Shown: one piece after another, positions 19,156-29,091 of the stretch
Position numbering within the stretch: the first letter of the stretch is position 1
Layout of the letters: every line of letters begins with the position of its first letter
Source of the DNA: Rhizobium sp. BT04
Lineage (GTDB): Bacteria; Pseudomonadota; Alphaproteobacteria; Rhizobiales; Rhizobiaceae
NCBI RefSeq assembly: GCF_030053135.1
Contig: NZ_CP125652.1
Location: 4,582,501 to 4,646,500, forward strand
Length of the DNA: 64,000 bases
Reading direction: 5' to 3'
The notes under the pieces: generated by a model
What the model was told of the DNA's origin: nothing
What the model saw: only the letters and a program-made list of their open reading frames with translations
The model's database searches: none
Program-made: the position numbers and the translations under genes

Positions 19156-19515
19156 TCAGCGGACGTAGAAGGTCAGGCTTCCGTCGGCCGCCTGCTCGGC
19201 ATTGACGATGTTGCGGACATCGACGCCTTCGTTGTTGAGCCGGCGGGCAAGCGACCTGTTGGCGTCGATCGAGGCCTGGATGCCGTGAACGGCCTGGCCG
19301 GAACGCTCCGGCGCCGAGCGTGGGCCGGTCGTTTCGTCGTCGAGATTGCGCCAGTTGCGGACCTGCTCGACGTTGAAGTCATTGCCCTGGAAGGTCCGGA
19401 GCGTCTGCTCGATGCCCTGGGCCGTGTTCATTCCAAGGCTTTCGGCCCGGCTGACGCCGGCAAATGCGAGGGAGGAGAGGGTGGCTGCGATGGTAATGGT
19501 GACAACGCGGTTCAT
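19156..19515 (-). CDS. Small secreted protein
   Basis: 119 residues with a Sec signal (ITIAATLSSLAFAGVSRAES, cleavage near residue 24). The mature part is polar, rich in Asn/Arg (VRNWRNLDDE, SIDANRSLARRLNNEG) with no known domain. Periplasmic or exported. Unrecognised; a 345-bp gap separates it from ribH on the other strand. Confidence 0.65.
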   Translation of the reverse strand: MNRVVTITIAATLSSLAFAGVSRAESLGMNTAQGIEQTLRTFQGNDFNVEQVRNWRNLDDETTGPRSAPERSGQAVHGIQASIDANRSLARRLNNEGVDVRNIVNAEQAADGSLTFYVR

Positions 19516-19860
19516 GATGGTATCCTTTTATCTGCTTTGACGGTCGACTGTCGTTGCAGGGGATCGTCTGCGTCACGACATGGAATTGGCGTTCTCCTTT
19601 TGACGATTCAATAGGTTAAGCCACTGAAAACCCATTAAGAATTGTTCATGAAATCGGCCTTCGAATTGCCGTTTTCCAGGCATCCGGAAAAGCTGGTTTC
19701 GGAGGCTTGCCCGGTGACGCGGGCGCAGCGCGGCTATCCCCTTGCGGATATTTCGTCTTTGGCGTTGCGGCATCGGGCGAAAGTGCTTGCCATTCTGATG
19801 AAGGCATGTTTTGACCGCGGGCTGCCGAGTGGAAAACGCCCCACAAAACGAAGGTGAACC
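19516..19860. other. Gap upstream of ribH with no gene seen
   Basis: 345 bases between the small secreted-protein gene and ribH. The ORF at 19642-19857 has no signal or family similarity. I looked for an FMN riboswitch core and did not recognise one. It should contain two divergent promoters. Confidence 0.4.
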
Positions 19861-20316
19861 ATGCCGAGAGAGACTGCTCCCCATATTTTGATCGTTGAAG
19901 CCCGCTTCTACGACGACATGGCCGACGCCCTGCTCGAAGGCGCGACCTTTGCATTGCAGGAGGCCGGCGCCACCTTCGAGGTGGTCACCGTTCCCGGCGC
20001 ATTGGAAATTCCGGCGGCGATTGCCATGTCGCTCGATGGAGACGACAATGGCGGCACGCATTATGACGGCTATGTCGCGCTCGGCATGGTCATTCGCGGC
20101 GAGACCTATCACTTCGATATCGTGTCGAACGAATCCTCGCGCGCTTTGATGGATCTTGCGGTCAGCGAGTCCCTTGCCATCGGCAACGGCATCCTGACCG
20201 TCGAAAACGACGAGCAGGCATGGACGCGCGCGCGCCGCTCGGAAAAGGACAAGGGCGGATTTGCCGCTCGCGCAGCTCTGACCATGATCGAGCTGAAGCA
20301 GAAACTGGGTGCATAA
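19861..20316 (+). CDS. ribH: 6,7-dimethyl-8-ribityllumazine synthase
   Basis: Makes lumazine, the substrate of riboflavin synthase. 151 residues. Conserved signatures include [13 protein letters not shown] (about 42-54), [14 protein letters not shown] (82-95, with the catalytic histidine) and [14 protein letters not shown] 19861 follows CGAAGGTGAACC. The stop is 3 bases before nusB, forming the classic ribH-nusB pair. Confidence 0.96.
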   Translation: MPRETAPHILIVEARFYDDMADALLEGATFALQEAGATFEVVTVPGALEIPAAIAMSLDGDDNGGTHYDGYVALGMVIRGETYHFDIVSNESSRALMDLAVSESLAIGNGILTVENDEQAWTRARRSEKDKGGFAARAALTMIELKQKLGA

Positions 20317-20319
20317 CGA

Positions 20320-20802
20320 ATGAACGACGACAAGACGGAACGGCCGGTCAAGACTGCGAACCAGCGGGGCGCTGCCCGCCTTGCTGCCGTTCAGGCGCTT
20401 TATCAGATGGATGTCGGCGGCACCGGCGTTCTGGAAATCGTCGCCGAATACGAGGCGCACCGTCTTGGCCAGGAACTCGACGGCGCGACCTATCTGAAGG
20501 CCGATGCCGCATGGTTCCGTTCGATCGTCTCCGGTGTCGTGCGCGATCAGGTCCGTCTCGATCCGCTGATTGCCGCAGCTCTGCAGGATGATTGGGCCTT
20601 GTCGCGTCTCGACAGCACCGTGCGCGCCATCCTGCGCGCCGGCGTCTTCGAAATCACCGACCGCAAGGACGTTCCGGTGGCGGTGATCGTCACCGAATAT
20701 GTCGAGATCGCCCAGGCCTTCTTCGATGACGACGAGCCGAAGCTCGTCAACGCCGTGCTCGACCGCATCGCCAAGCAGGTCCGCGGCGAGGCGAAGAAGT
20801 AA
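20320..20802 (+). CDS. nusB: Transcription antitermination factor NusB
   Basis: 160 residues of helical NusB type, acting in rRNA antitermination with Nus[18 protein letters not shown] (N-terminal RNA-binding helix), [16 protein letters not shown] and [34 protein letters not shown] are conserved. ATG 20320 is 3 bases after ribH. The final basic tail is KQVRGEAKK. Confidence 0.95.
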   Translation: MNDDKTERPVKTANQRGAARLAAVQALYQMDVGGTGVLEIVAEYEAHRLGQELDGATYLKADAAWFRSIVSGVVRDQVRLDPLIAAALQDDWALSRLDSTVRAILRAGVFEITDRKDVPVAVIVTEYVEIAQAFFDDDEPKLVNAVLDRIAKQVRGEAKK

Positions 20803-21000
20803 CTCCTTAGCCGCCAAACAGCCTCCCTAAGTCTTTCTTCGCACTGCAGCGGTTTTCGCCCGTTGCGGTCTTGACGCCACGTGATCGACCACGCAATCTC
20901 CGCAACGCTTAGCTGTGGCATTTCTGTGGAGAGGAAAGGCGATTCGGCGGCGTATCTGCCGGAGAAGGAGTGAGCTCCGGCCTATGGAGGAAAGAGCGAA

Positions 21001-23139
21001 ATGACCATCCTTTTATGCGTAATCGCATGCGGTCTGCTCTCGGTGGTCTATGCCGCCTGGGCAACCCGTTCGGTGCTTGCCGCCGATCAGGGCAATAGCC
21101 GTATGCAGGAGATCGCGGGCTATATCCGCGAAGGTGCTCAAGCCTATCTGACGCGCCAATACAGAACCATTGCCCTTGTCGGCGTCGTCGTTTTCATCGC
21201 AGCCTGGCTGCTTCTTTCCGCCGAGGCCGCCATCGGCTTCCTGATCGGCGCCGTGCTATCAGGTGCTGCCGGCTTTATCGGCATGCATGTCTCCGTCCGC
21301 GCCAATGTGCGCACCGCCCAGGCGGCTTCCGCCAGCCTCTCCGCCGGCCTAGACATCGCCTTCAAGTCGGGTGCGATCACCGGCATGCTGGTGGCGGGCC
21401 TCGCGCTGCTCGGCGTCTCCATCTACTATACCATTTTGACCGTCGGCCTCGGTCATGAGAGCGGCTCGCGCGAAGTCATCGATGCGCTGGTGGCGCTCGG
21501 CTTCGGCGCTTCGCTGATTTCGATCTTCGCCCGTCTCGGTGGCGGCATCTTCACCAAAGGCGCCGATGTCGGCGGCGACCTCGTCGGCAAGGTGGAAGCC
21601 GGCATTCCCGAGGACGATCCGCGCAACCCGGCAACGATTGCCGATAACGTCGGCGACAATGTCGGCGACTGCGCCGGCATGGCCGCCGACCTCTTCGAGA
21701 CCTATGCCGTGTCGGTCGTCGCCACCATGGTCCTCGCCGCGATCTTCTTTGCCGGCGCGCCGATCCTCCAGTCTGCGATGGTCTATCCGCTGGCGATCTG
21801 CGGCGCCTGCATCATCACCTCGATCATCGGCACCTTCTTCGTCAAGCTCGGTGCGAACGGCTCGATCATGGGCGCTCTTTACAAGGGCCTCATCGTCACC
21901 GGCCTGCTGTCGATCGTCGGTCTCGGCGCCGCCACTTCGCTCACCATCGGCTGGGGCTCGATCGGCTCCGTCGGCGGCGCCGATATCTCAGGCACGCACC
22001 TCTTCTTCTGCGGCATCATCGGCCTTGTCGTCACCGCGCTGATCGTGGTGATCACCGAATACTATACCGGCACCGGCAAGCGCCCGGTCGTCTCGATCGC
22101 CCAGGCCTCGGTCACCGGTCACGGCACCAACGTCATCCAGGGCCTTGCCGTCTCGCTGGAATCGACGGCACTGCCGGCGATCGTCATCGTCGGCGGCATT
22201 CTCGCCACCTACCAGCTCGGCGGCCTTTTCGGTACCGGCATTGCGGTCACGGCGATGCTGGGTATTGCCGGGATGATCGTCGCGCTCGACGCCTTCGGGC
22301 CGGTGACGGACAATGCCGGCGGTATCGCCGAAATGTCGCATCTGCCGCCGGAAGTGCGCAAATCCACGGATGCGCTCGATGCCGTCGGCAATACGACCAA
22401 AGCCGTCACCAAGGGTTATGCCATCGGTTCGGCCGGCCTCGGCGCACTTGTTCTCTTCGCAGCCTACTCCTACGACCTCAAATATTTTGCGGCGAATGGC
22501 GACAAATTCCCTTATTTCGCCGGGATAGGCGAAATTTCCTTCGATCTTTCCAACCCGTACGTGGTGGCGGGATTGATCTTCGGCGGGCTCGTTCCCTACC
22601 TCTTCGGCGGCATCGCAATGACCGCCGTCGGCCGTGCGGCCGGCGCCATCGTCGAGGAAGTCCGCCGTCAGTTCAAGGAAAAGCCCGGCATCATGCAGGG
22701 CACGGAAAAGCCGGATTACGGCAGGGCCGTCGACCTTCTGACCAAGGCCGCCATCCGCGAGATGATCGTGCCGTCGCTGCTGCCGGTGCTGGCGCCTATT
22801 GTCGTCTATTTCGGCGTGCTTCTCATCTCCGGCTCCAAGGCCTCGGCCTTTGCCGCCCTCGGCGCATCGCTGCTCGGCGTCATCATCAATGGCCTCTTCG
22901 TCGCTATCTCGATGACATCGGGCGGCGGCGCCTGGGACAATGCCAAGAAGAGCTTCGAGGATGGTTTCGTCGACAAGGACGGGGTGCGTCACATGAAGGG
23001 TTCGGATGCGCACAAGGCCTCGGTCACCGGCGATACCGTCGGCGATCCCTACAAGGATACCGCCGGCCCCGCCGTCAACCCGGCGATCAAGATCACCAAT
23101 ATCGTGGCACTTCTGCTGCTCGCGGTTCTTGCTGGTTGA
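21001..23139 (+). CDS. hppA: Membrane-bound proton-pumping pyrophosphatase
   Basis: Couples pyrophosphate hydrolysis to proton export across the inner membrane. 712 residues with about 16 transmembrane segments. The PPi-binding site reads [20 protein letters not shown], then [35 protein letters not shown] carries the lysine of the K+-independent class; K+-dependent enzymes have alanine there. The C-terminus has [20 protein letters not shown] 21001 follows GGAGGAAAGAGCGAA. Confidence 0.96.
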   Translation: MTILLCVIACGLLSVVYAAWATRSVLAADQGNSRMQEIAGYIREGAQAYLTRQYRTIALVGVVVFIAAWLLLSAEAAIGFLIGAVLSGAAGFIGMHVSVRANVRTAQAASASLSAGLDIAFKSGAITGMLVAGLALLGVSIYYTILTVGLGHESGSREVIDALVALGFGASLISIFARLGGGIFTKGADVGGDLVGKVEAGIPEDDPRNPATIADNVGDNVGDCAGMAADLFETYAVSVVATMVLAAIFFAGAPILQSAMVYPLAICGACIITSIIGTFFVKLGANGSIMGALYKGLIVTGLLSIVGLGAATSLTIGWGSIGSVGGADISGTHLFFCGIIGLVVTALIVVITEYYTGTGKRPVVSIAQASVTGHGTNVIQGLAVSLESTALPAIVIVGGILATYQLGGLFGTGIAVTAMLGIAGMIVALDAFGPVTDNAGGIAEMSHLPPEVRKSTDALDAVGNTTKAVTKGYAIGSAGLGALVLFAAYSYDLKYFAANGDKFPYFAGIGEISFDLSNPYVVAGLIFGGLVPYLFGGIAMTAVGRAAGAIVEEVRRQFKEKPGIMQGTEKPDYGRAVDLLTKAAIREMIVPSLLPVLAPIVVYFGVLLISGSKASAFAALGASLLGVIINGLFVAISMTSGGGAWDNAKKSFEDGFVDKDGVRHMKGSDAHKASVTGDTVGDPYKDTAGPAVNPAIKITNIVALLLLAVLAG

Positions 23140-23209
23140 TGCATACCGAAAAATTGCGCGGCGGTTGACGACGCGCAATTCGCTACAGCCTCTATCAGCG
23201 ACCACCAAA

Positions 23210-23237
23210 AAACCCGCCGGAGCGATCCGGCGGGTTT
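23210..23237. terminator. Bidirectional terminator between hppA and bamE
   Basis: AAACCCGCCGG (23210-23220) pairs perfectly with CCGGCGGGTTT (23227-23237) over a 6-base loop, with A and T tracts outside. It separates convergent genes. Confidence 0.88.
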
Positions 23238-23255
23238 CGCATGAGGCGTATCCGA

Positions 23256-23789
23256 TCAGCGCAGGCTGCTTGGGTTCTGCGGCGTGCCGCCGGCGCCGCC
23301 GCCGAACAGGCTGCGGGCTGCACTCGCGGCGCTGCCGCCGGAGAGCATCTGTTGCAGGAAGGTGAGTTCCTTGCCGCCGGTCGGCGTGACGCGTCCGATC
23401 GTGTCGAACACCTTGCCGTCCTGCAGCGTATAATTGGCGCGACGGCTGACAACGCTGTCCTTGTCGAAATAGATCGCCAGAACGCTCTGGTCGACGACCT
23501 TCAGCTTCTGGAAGGCGACGGCACGTGTGCGCCGCTGCGAGATATAATAGAAGACTTCGCCGTCGAAGGTCGCCGTCGTCGATGGGGTGCCGAGCGAAAG
23601 TAGCACTTGCTCGCGGCTCGAGCCCTCCGGAACGAGGTTCAGCGACTGCTGGTCGGCGACGTAGCCGCCATTGAGCACGGTGCTGGTCTGGCAACCGGAA
23701 AGAGCTGATGTGGAGGCGATTATGAAGGCAATGGCCGCACTGCTGAAGAATTTCACGTCAGACTTGAAATACCGTTTCTTCAACGACAT
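23256..23789 (-). CDS. bamE: Outer-membrane assembly lipoprotein BamE (SmpA/OmlA)
   Basis: 177 residues. The lipobox SALSGC (C at about 33) follows a hydrophobic segment. The SmpA/OmlA domain contains LNLVPEGSSREQVLLSLGTPS and the strand pattern EVFYYISQRRTR. BamE is a small lipoprotein of the beta-barrel assembly complex at the outer membrane. The C-terminal extension after GGKELTFLQQML is glycine/alanine-rich and longer than in enteric BamE. It diverges from the cytochrome-chaperone gene at 24035. Confidence 0.9.
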   Translation of the reverse strand: MSLKKRYFKSDVKFFSSAAIAFIIASTSALSGCQTSTVLNGGYVADQQSLNLVPEGSSREQVLLSLGTPSTTATFDGEVFYYISQRRTRAVAFQKLKVVDQSVLAIYFDKDSVVSRRANYTLQDGKVFDTIGRVTPTGGKELTFLQQMLSGGSAASAARSLFGGGAGGTPQNPSSLR

Positions 23790-24034
23790 CTACTCCCTTG
23801 AGTGTCGATAGCAGCCATTTGGGGCCTTGCACGCTTTACCTCCTGCAAAACCATTGTGGCCATTCCGGGTCGAATATCCCGAATTCGTTTCGCTGACGCA
23901 TCGAAGGCGTCGTCCCGAAACTGGCCATGATCGGCATTGCAATTCGCGCCTGCTTCGGTAAACCAGCTTTCGAAATCATGCAACAAGGCCAGAGGCCGGC
24001 CAGCGTGAAGAATGAGGCATTTCCGGAAAAAACA

Positions 24035-24583
24035 ATGATCTTCGGGCTCTTCCGTAAGAAAAACAACAATCAAGCGATCGTCGACAGGCAATATGCGGCG
24101 CTGACGGCGGCCGCGCGCATGCCGGAAATCTATGAGCGGCTCAATGTGCCGGATACGGTCATGGGCCGTTTCGAGATGCTGTCGATCACCATGATTCTGT
24201 TTTTTCGCCGCACACGTGCTTCCGCCACCAGCGGCCAGGAGATCGCCCAGGAGATTGTCGACGCCTTCTTCCAGGATATCGACTATTCGATCCGCGAACT
24301 CGGCATCGGCGACAACAGCGTACCGAAGCGCATGAAGAAGCTCGCCGGCATGTTTTATGGCCGGCTCGAAGCCTATTCGAAGGCGATGGACACAGGCGAT
24401 GCCGAAGCGCTCGCTCTCGCGCTCACGCGCAATATCTACCCCGAAACCTCGGCGCCGGCCGATATGTCCGGCCTCGCCGGATGGATGATGGCTGCGGAAT
24501 CGCATCTGTCGGCCCTTGCCGAAGAGGAGATCGCCACCGGCTCGGCAACGCTCCCGCCGGTCGCCTGTCCACCGGTCGCCTGA
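24035..24583 (+). CDS. Ubiquinol-cytochrome c chaperone (CBP3-like)
   Basis: 182 residues. The segment IYERLNVPDTVMGRFEMLSITMILFFRR and the block SIRELGIGDNSVPKRMKKLAGMFYGRLEAY are typical of the family that helps assemble cytochrome b of the bc1 complex. ATG 24035 (MIFGLFRKKNNN) is chosen; the upstream extension shows no similarity. It is 11 bases before the DUF177 gene, so probably co-transcribed. Confidence 0.88.
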   Translation: MIFGLFRKKNNNQAIVDRQYAALTAAARMPEIYERLNVPDTVMGRFEMLSITMILFFRRTRASATSGQEIAQEIVDAFFQDIDYSIRELGIGDNSVPKRMKKLAGMFYGRLEAYSKAMDTGDAEALALALTRNIYPETSAPADMSGLAGWMMAAESHLSALAEEEIATGSATLPPVACPPVA

Positions 24584-24594
24584 AGGAGGAAGTG

Positions 24595-25149
24595 ATGAAG
24601 AACGATCGGGACGATGTTCCCTTCTCCTATCACGTTAAGGTCGGCCATATCTCGGCCAATCCCGTCGAGGTCCATGTCGAGGCCGACGCCAGCGAATTGA
24701 AGGCGCTCGCCGAAACCTGGAATGTCGTCTCCGTCTCCGATCTCAGCGCCGATCTGCAGATTGCCCGCTGGAAGCGCGACGGCGTGCGCATCAAGGGCCG
24801 CGTTCAGGCGAAGATCGTCCAGTCCTGCGTCGTGACGCTGGAACCGGTCGAATCCGCCATCGACGAGAGCTTCGAGCAGATCTTCGTGCCGGAGGGCTCC
24901 AAACTTGCCCGCCAGCCCGGCAATGACGCCGGCGAAATGCTGCTCGATCCCGACGGCCCCGATCTGCCCGAGACTTTTGTCGGCGATACGATCGATGCCG
25001 GCGAGGTGGTTGCCGAATTCGCCGCTCTCGCGATCGATCCCTATCCGCGCAAGGAGGGCATCGAATTCGCAGGCCATATCGAGGATAGCGGCGAGAACGA
25101 CAAAAAGCCCTCGGCTTTTGCTGCCCTCAAGGATTGGAAAAAGGACTGA
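24595..25149 (+). CDS. DUF177/YceD-type protein
   Basis: 184 residues. The pattern CVVTLEPVESAIDESFEQIFVPEG and DTIDAGEVVAEFAALAIDPYPRKEGIEF matches YceD/DUF177, linked to 23S rRNA accumulation and often next to rpmF-plsX. Here rpmF is absent between it and plsX. A strong ribosome site GGAGGAAGTG precedes the ATG at 24595. The C-terminus SAFAALKDWKKD is the usual family ending. Confidence 0.9.
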   Translation: MKNDRDDVPFSYHVKVGHISANPVEVHVEADASELKALAETWNVVSVSDLSADLQIARWKRDGVRIKGRVQAKIVQSCVVTLEPVESAIDESFEQIFVPEGSKLARQPGNDAGEMLLDPDGPDLPETFVGDTIDAGEVVAEFAALAIDPYPRKEGIEFAGHIEDSGENDKKPSAFAALKDWKKD

Positions 25150-25247
25150 AGCCTCTCTGGCATTTGACATAATTCAGTTGTAAGCGACGCCAAAACCGGT
25201 ATTTTGGCCGAAATTTCGCCCTCGGCGAAAAGAAGGATCAGGGACGC

Positions 25248-26294
25248 GTGATCAGAATATCTCTCGACCTCATGGGTGGCGACTTTGGTCCCCAGGTTGT
25301 CATCCCCGGCGCCGCCAAGGCGTTGGATCGGCATCCGGATATTTCCTTCGTTTTCTATGGTCTCAAGGAACAGTGCGATCCGGTTCTCGCCAAGTTTCCG
25401 AAACTTAAGGAAAAATCGCTCTTTCACGACTGCGAACTCGCCGTCGGCATGGATGAGAAGCCGAGCCAGGCGCTGCGCCGCGGCCGCTACATCTCCACCA
25501 TGTGGCGTTCGATCGAGGCGGTGAAGACGGGGGAGGCCGATGTTGCGGTCTCGGCCGGCAATACCGGCGCGCTGATGGCGATGGCGAAGTTCTGTCTGCG
25601 CACCATGGCCAATATCGAGCGCCCAGCGATTGCCGCGATCTGGCCGACACTGAAGGGTGAGAGCATCGTGCTCGATGTCGGCGCGACGATCGGCGCCGAC
25701 GCACAGCAACTGATGGATTTTGCGCTGATGGGCGGCGCCATGGCGCGTGCGCTTTTCGAGGTCGAACGTCCGACGGTCGGCCTTCTCAACGTCGGCGTCG
25801 AGGAGATGAAAGGCCAGGAGGAGGTCAAGGAGGCCGGTCGCCTATTGCGCGAGGCGAACATCGATTCGCTCGAATATTCCGGTTTCGTCGAGGGCAACGA
25901 CCTTGGCAAGGGCACGGTCGACGTCGTCGTCACCGAAGGATTTTCCGGCAATATCGCGCTGAAGACCGCCGAAGGCACCGCCAAGCAGATCGGCGAATAT
26001 CTGCGTGCCGCCATGTCGCGCACGCTGCTGGCCCGCATCGGCTACCTCTTCGCCAAAAGCGCCTTCGATCTGCTTCGCGAGAAGCTCGATCCGAGCAAGG
26101 TCAATGGCGGCGTATTTCTCGGTCTGAACGGCATCGTCATCAAGAGCCATGGCGGTGCGAATGCCGAAGGCATCGCCGCCGCCATCGAAGTCGGCTACGA
26201 CATGGCCAAGAACGGCCTCAATCAGAAAATAGAAAACGATCTTAAGAAATATCATGCCAAGCGGCTGCCCCCGATGGGCCCGGAAGCTGCATGA
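25248..26294 (+). CDS. plsX: Phosphate acyltransferase PlsX
   Basis: Makes acyl-phosphate from acyl-ACP for phospholipid synthesis. 348 residues from a GTG start with AAGGATC upstream. [19 protein letters not shown] begins the conserved N-terminus; [14 protein letters not shown] and [16 protein letters not shown] are core motifs, and [21 protein letters not shown] follows. The TGA stop overlaps the fabH start (ATGA at 26291-26294). Confidence 0.96.
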   Translation: MIRISLDLMGGDFGPQVVIPGAAKALDRHPDISFVFYGLKEQCDPVLAKFPKLKEKSLFHDCELAVGMDEKPSQALRRGRYISTMWRSIEAVKTGEADVAVSAGNTGALMAMAKFCLRTMANIERPAIAAIWPTLKGESIVLDVGATIGADAQQLMDFALMGGAMARALFEVERPTVGLLNVGVEEMKGQEEVKEAGRLLREANIDSLEYSGFVEGNDLGKGTVDVVVTEGFSGNIALKTAEGTAKQIGEYLRAAMSRTLLARIGYLFAKSAFDLLREKLDPSKVNGGVFLGLNGIVIKSHGGANAEGIAAAIEVGYDMAKNGLNQKIENDLKKYHAKRLPPMGPEAA

Positions 26295-27286
26295 GCTATG
26301 GGGTTCAATCGACTATGATCCGTTCAGTGGTTCGCGGGTTCGGAGCCGCACTTCCGAAGCGCGTGATGACCAATAGTGACATGGAGGCGATCGTCGATAC
26401 ATCCGACGAATGGATCGTCCAGCGCACCGGCATCCGCCAGCGTTATCTCGCCGGCGATGACGAGACGACGGCCTCGCTCGGCGAGGCCGCCGCGCGAGCG
26501 GCCCTTGCCAATGGGGGCCTGACGCCAGCCGATATCGATCTCATCATCTGTGCCACCTCGACGCCTGACAACACCTTTCCGGCAACCTCGGTCAATATTC
26601 AGAGCCGCCTCGGCATGAGCCACGGCTTCGCCTTCGACGTCCAGGCCGTCTGCACCGGTTTCGTCTATGCGGTCACAACGGCCGATGCCTATATCCGCGG
26701 CGGGCTTGCCAAGCGCGTTCTCGTGATCGGCGCCGAAACCTTTTCGCGCATTCTCGACTGGAACGACCGCACCACCTGCGTGCTTTTCGGCGACGGCGCC
26801 GGCGCGATCGTGCTCGAAGCAACCGAGGGCGAGGGCACTGTTGCCGATCGCGGCGTGCTGACCGCGCATCTGCGCTCGGACGGCTCGCACAAGGAAAAAC
26901 TGTATGTCGATGGCGGACCGTCGACGACGGGCACCGTCGGCAAGCTGCGCATGGAAGGTCGCGAGGTCTTCAAATATGCCGTCGGCATGATCACCGACGT
27001 CATTCAGGCGGCTTTCGATGCGACCGGCACCACCGCCGATGACCTCGACTGGCTGGTGCCGCACCAGGCCAATCGACGCATCATCGACGGTTCGGCGAAG
27101 AAGCTGAATATCGATGCGGCGAAAGTCGTCATCACAGTCGATCTGCACGGCAACACGTCGGCGGCCTCGATCCCGCTTGCGCTCGCGACCGCTGCCGGCG
27201 ACGGCCGCATCAAGAAGGGCGACCTGGTGATGCTCGAAGCGATGGGCGGCGGTTTTACCTGGGGCGCCGTTCTGCTGCGCTGGTAG
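26291..27286 (+). CDS. fabH: Beta-ketoacyl-ACP synthase III
   Basis: Starts fatty acid synthesis by condensing acetyl-CoA with malonyl-ACP. 331 residues from ATG 26291, which overlaps the plsX stop; an internal ATG at 26315 gives the more usual [11 protein letters not shown]-terminus. The catalytic Cys is in [10 protein letters not shown] (C121), the His in VPHQANRRI and the Asn in LHGNTSAAS. The C-terminal glycine-rich [13 protein letters not shown] is typical. Confidence 0.97.
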   Translation: MSYGVQSTMIRSVVRGFGAALPKRVMTNSDMEAIVDTSDEWIVQRTGIRQRYLAGDDETTASLGEAAARAALANGGLTPADIDLIICATSTPDNTFPATSVNIQSRLGMSHGFAFDVQAVCTGFVYAVTTADAYIRGGLAKRVLVIGAETFSRILDWNDRTTCVLFGDGAGAIVLEATEGEGTVADRGVLTAHLRSDGSHKEKLYVDGGPSTTGTVGKLRMEGREVFKYAVGMITDVIQAAFDATGTTADDLDWLVPHQANRRIIDGSAKKLNIDAAKVVITVDLHGNTSAASIPLALATAAGDGRIKKGDLVMLEAMGGGFTWGAVLLRW

Positions 27287-27391
27287 GCGTAAATCCTGAA
27301 AAACTGGCGGCGAACAAGAGCTTGACCGTGACGCGCAAGACAAATACTCTTTGCGCGATTTCACAAAATATTTGAAATGGGCGGGGAAATC

Positions 27392-27730
27392 ATGACCGGA
27401 AAAACAGTGACGCGCGCAGACCTGGCGGAATCCGTTTTCCGAAAGGTCGGGCTTTCCCGGACCGAATCCGCGGAACTGGTCGAAACCGTCATCGACGAAG
27501 TGTGTAACGCCATCGTGCGTGGTGAAACCGTCAAGCTTTCCTCCTTCGCTACTTTCCAGGTGCGCGACAAGAACGAGCGGATCGGCCGCAACCCGAAGAC
27601 CGGCGAGGAGGTTCCGATTTCCCCCCGCCGGGTCATGACCTTCAAGGCGTCGAACGTGTTGAAGACGCGCATCCTCAAGGCGCATGTCGCTCGCAAGGTC
27701 AAGCAGAAGCCGCAGAATCCGGCCTCCTGA
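27392..27730 (+). CDS. ihfA: Integration host factor subunit alpha
   Basis: DNA-bending heterodimer subunit. 112 residues from the ATG at 27392 ([16 protein letters not shown]). The signature [23 protein letters not shown] at about 59-81 is the beta-arm that inserts into the minor groove. ATG 27377 is in frame 5 codons upstream but adds MGGEI, unlike relatives. The merR gene follows, as in other alphaproteobacteria. Confidence 0.94.
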   Translation: MTGKTVTRADLAESVFRKVGLSRTESAELVETVIDEVCNAIVRGETVKLSSFATFQVRDKNERIGRNPKTGEEVPISPRRVMTFKASNVLKTRILKAHVARKVKQKPQNPAS

Positions 27731-27880
27731 GCATCGGCTTCCCGTTTCTAAATGGCGTTTTTTTGCTCCGGCACTGTCCATCGTTGTGCGCAACGTCGAG
27801 ACATGACTTGAATTGTCGACGCCAAACCGTTGAAATATGATGAGTCGCCGTTGGATCGAGCCGCGAGGTCGCGTAGCAGT

Positions 27881-28420
27881 ATGACGTTGGACAAGAGCCC
27901 CGATGCCTTTCGCACCATCAGCGAAGTCGCAGACGATCTTGATCTGCCGCAGCATGTGCTGCGCTTCTGGGAGACGCGGTTTCCGCAGATAAAGCCGATG
28001 AAGCGCGGCGGCGGCCGTCGTTATTACCGGCCCGAGGATGTCGATCTCCTTAAGGGCATCCGGCATTTGCTCTATGATCACGGCTATACGATCAAGGGTG
28101 TGCAGAAGCTTCTGAAAACCAACGGCAACAAGTTCGTCATATCGGTCGGCCACGGCGATCTCGCCAGCGTCGAGGCGCTTGCGTCGGGCGTGCAGGAGGC
28201 GAGTGCCGGGGAACCGCGCGTCGGCATGGCTGACGAAGACCAGATCGTCGGCCGCGCTAAGCCGCCGATCACCCGCCGGTTCTTCAATTTCGTCGCGGGA
28301 GAAGACGAACAGGAAGTCTCGATCGGCAAGTCGAGCGTCGGCAAGGAAGACAGGGCATTGCTGCAGGAGGCGCTTTACGACCTGCTGGAATGCAAGCGTC
28401 TGCTCGATCAGGTGCGTTGA
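27881..28420 (+). CDS. MerR-family regulator
   Basis: 179 residues. The winged-helix region [55 protein letters not shown] (about 11-65) is typical of the MerR protein that follows ihfA in alphaproteobacteria. The C-terminal helix [20 protein letters not shown] probably dimerises. The effector is unknown. An alternative TTG start at 27830 exists; neither has a strong ribosome site. Confidence 0.85.
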   Translation: MTLDKSPDAFRTISEVADDLDLPQHVLRFWETRFPQIKPMKRGGGRRYYRPEDVDLLKGIRHLLYDHGYTIKGVQKLLKTNGNKFVISVGHGDLASVEALASGVQEASAGEPRVGMADEDQIVGRAKPPITRRFFNFVAGEDEQEVSIGKSSVGKEDRALLQEALYDLLECKRLLDQVR

Positions 28421-28424
28421 GCAA

Positions 28425-28474
28425 AGAGCATGATGCCGAAAAGTGTGAGCGGTTTTCGGATGACATCATGCTCT
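28425..28474. repeat. Short palindromic repeat downstream of merR
   Basis: AGAGCATGATG (28425-28435) pairs with CATCATGCTCT (28464-28474), with inner CCGAAAA/TTTTCGG. The end motif resembles the TTAGAGC ends of the other repeats in this window. It lies between convergent merR and the receiver gene and could also act as a terminator. Confidence 0.7.
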
Positions 28475-28489
28475 AACTTTTAATCGAAC

Positions 28490-28837
28490 TCAGGCTTCGG
28501 TAAGCCGCTTCATCGCCTGTTCGAGTTCGCTGAGCTGGAAGGGTTTTTGCAGCACGGGCAATGTGCTTGGGCTGCTGCCGTCCGGGGCGGTGCCATATCC
28601 TGTCGCGTAGATATAAGGTTTTCCGCGTTCATCGAGCAGTTTTGCGACCGGCAGCGAACTCTGCCCTGCGAGCGATACGTCGAGAATGGCAGCGTCGAAT
28701 TCCGTGTCTCTGGCGGTCGCCAGCGCCCGTTCCAGGTCGGGCGCGCTGGCGCAGACCCGGTAGCCGAGATCAGCGAGCATGTCCTCGAGCAGCATGGCAA
28801 TCAGCGCGTCGTCTTCGACGATGAATATGTCTTTCAT
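28490..28837 (-). CDS. Stand-alone response-regulator receiver
   Basis: 115 residues, receiver domain only, with no output domain. Acidic pair EDD at 8-10, phospho-acceptor D53 in AAILDVSLAG, and K98 in LQKPFQ. Divergent from the hybrid histidine kinase at 29092, separated by 254 bases, so it is probably a partner of that kinase or a phosphorelay node. The C-terminus lacks DNA-binding helices. Confidence 0.88.
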   Translation of the reverse strand: MKDIFIVEDDALIAMLLEDMLADLGYRVCASAPDLERALATARDTEFDAAILDVSLAGQSSLPVAKLLDERGKPYIYATGYGTAPDGSSPSTLPVLQKPFQLSELEQAMKRLTEA

Positions 28838-29091
28838 GATCCCCGTTCACCCATTCCCCTTGCCAGGCATGGCGATTTATGTGGACTGCTTGCGCTGCTC
28901 GTCAAGACGTCGTCCCGGGCAATGCAAGAAACAGCATATTGCCGGGTGAAATTCGATGTGTAAAAGCTGGGATGCCGTCTTCGCAACGGCTCCTGCATAA
29001 TTCCCGACTCGGAAGGAATTATGCAGCAGTTCAAAGTGTTACGGCGTCCTTTGCGCATCCGAGCGCGCGGCGCGGTATGAAGGGGTCTGGA

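Noticed and set aside
19642..19857. 71-codon ORF before ribH
   Set aside because: No signal or similarity; probably leader DNA.
19516..19860. FMN riboswitch upstream of ribH
   Set aside because: I could not find the conserved core or its hairpins.
21988..23694. 568-codon frame antisense to hppA
   Set aside because: Shadow of hppA and bamE, no domain.
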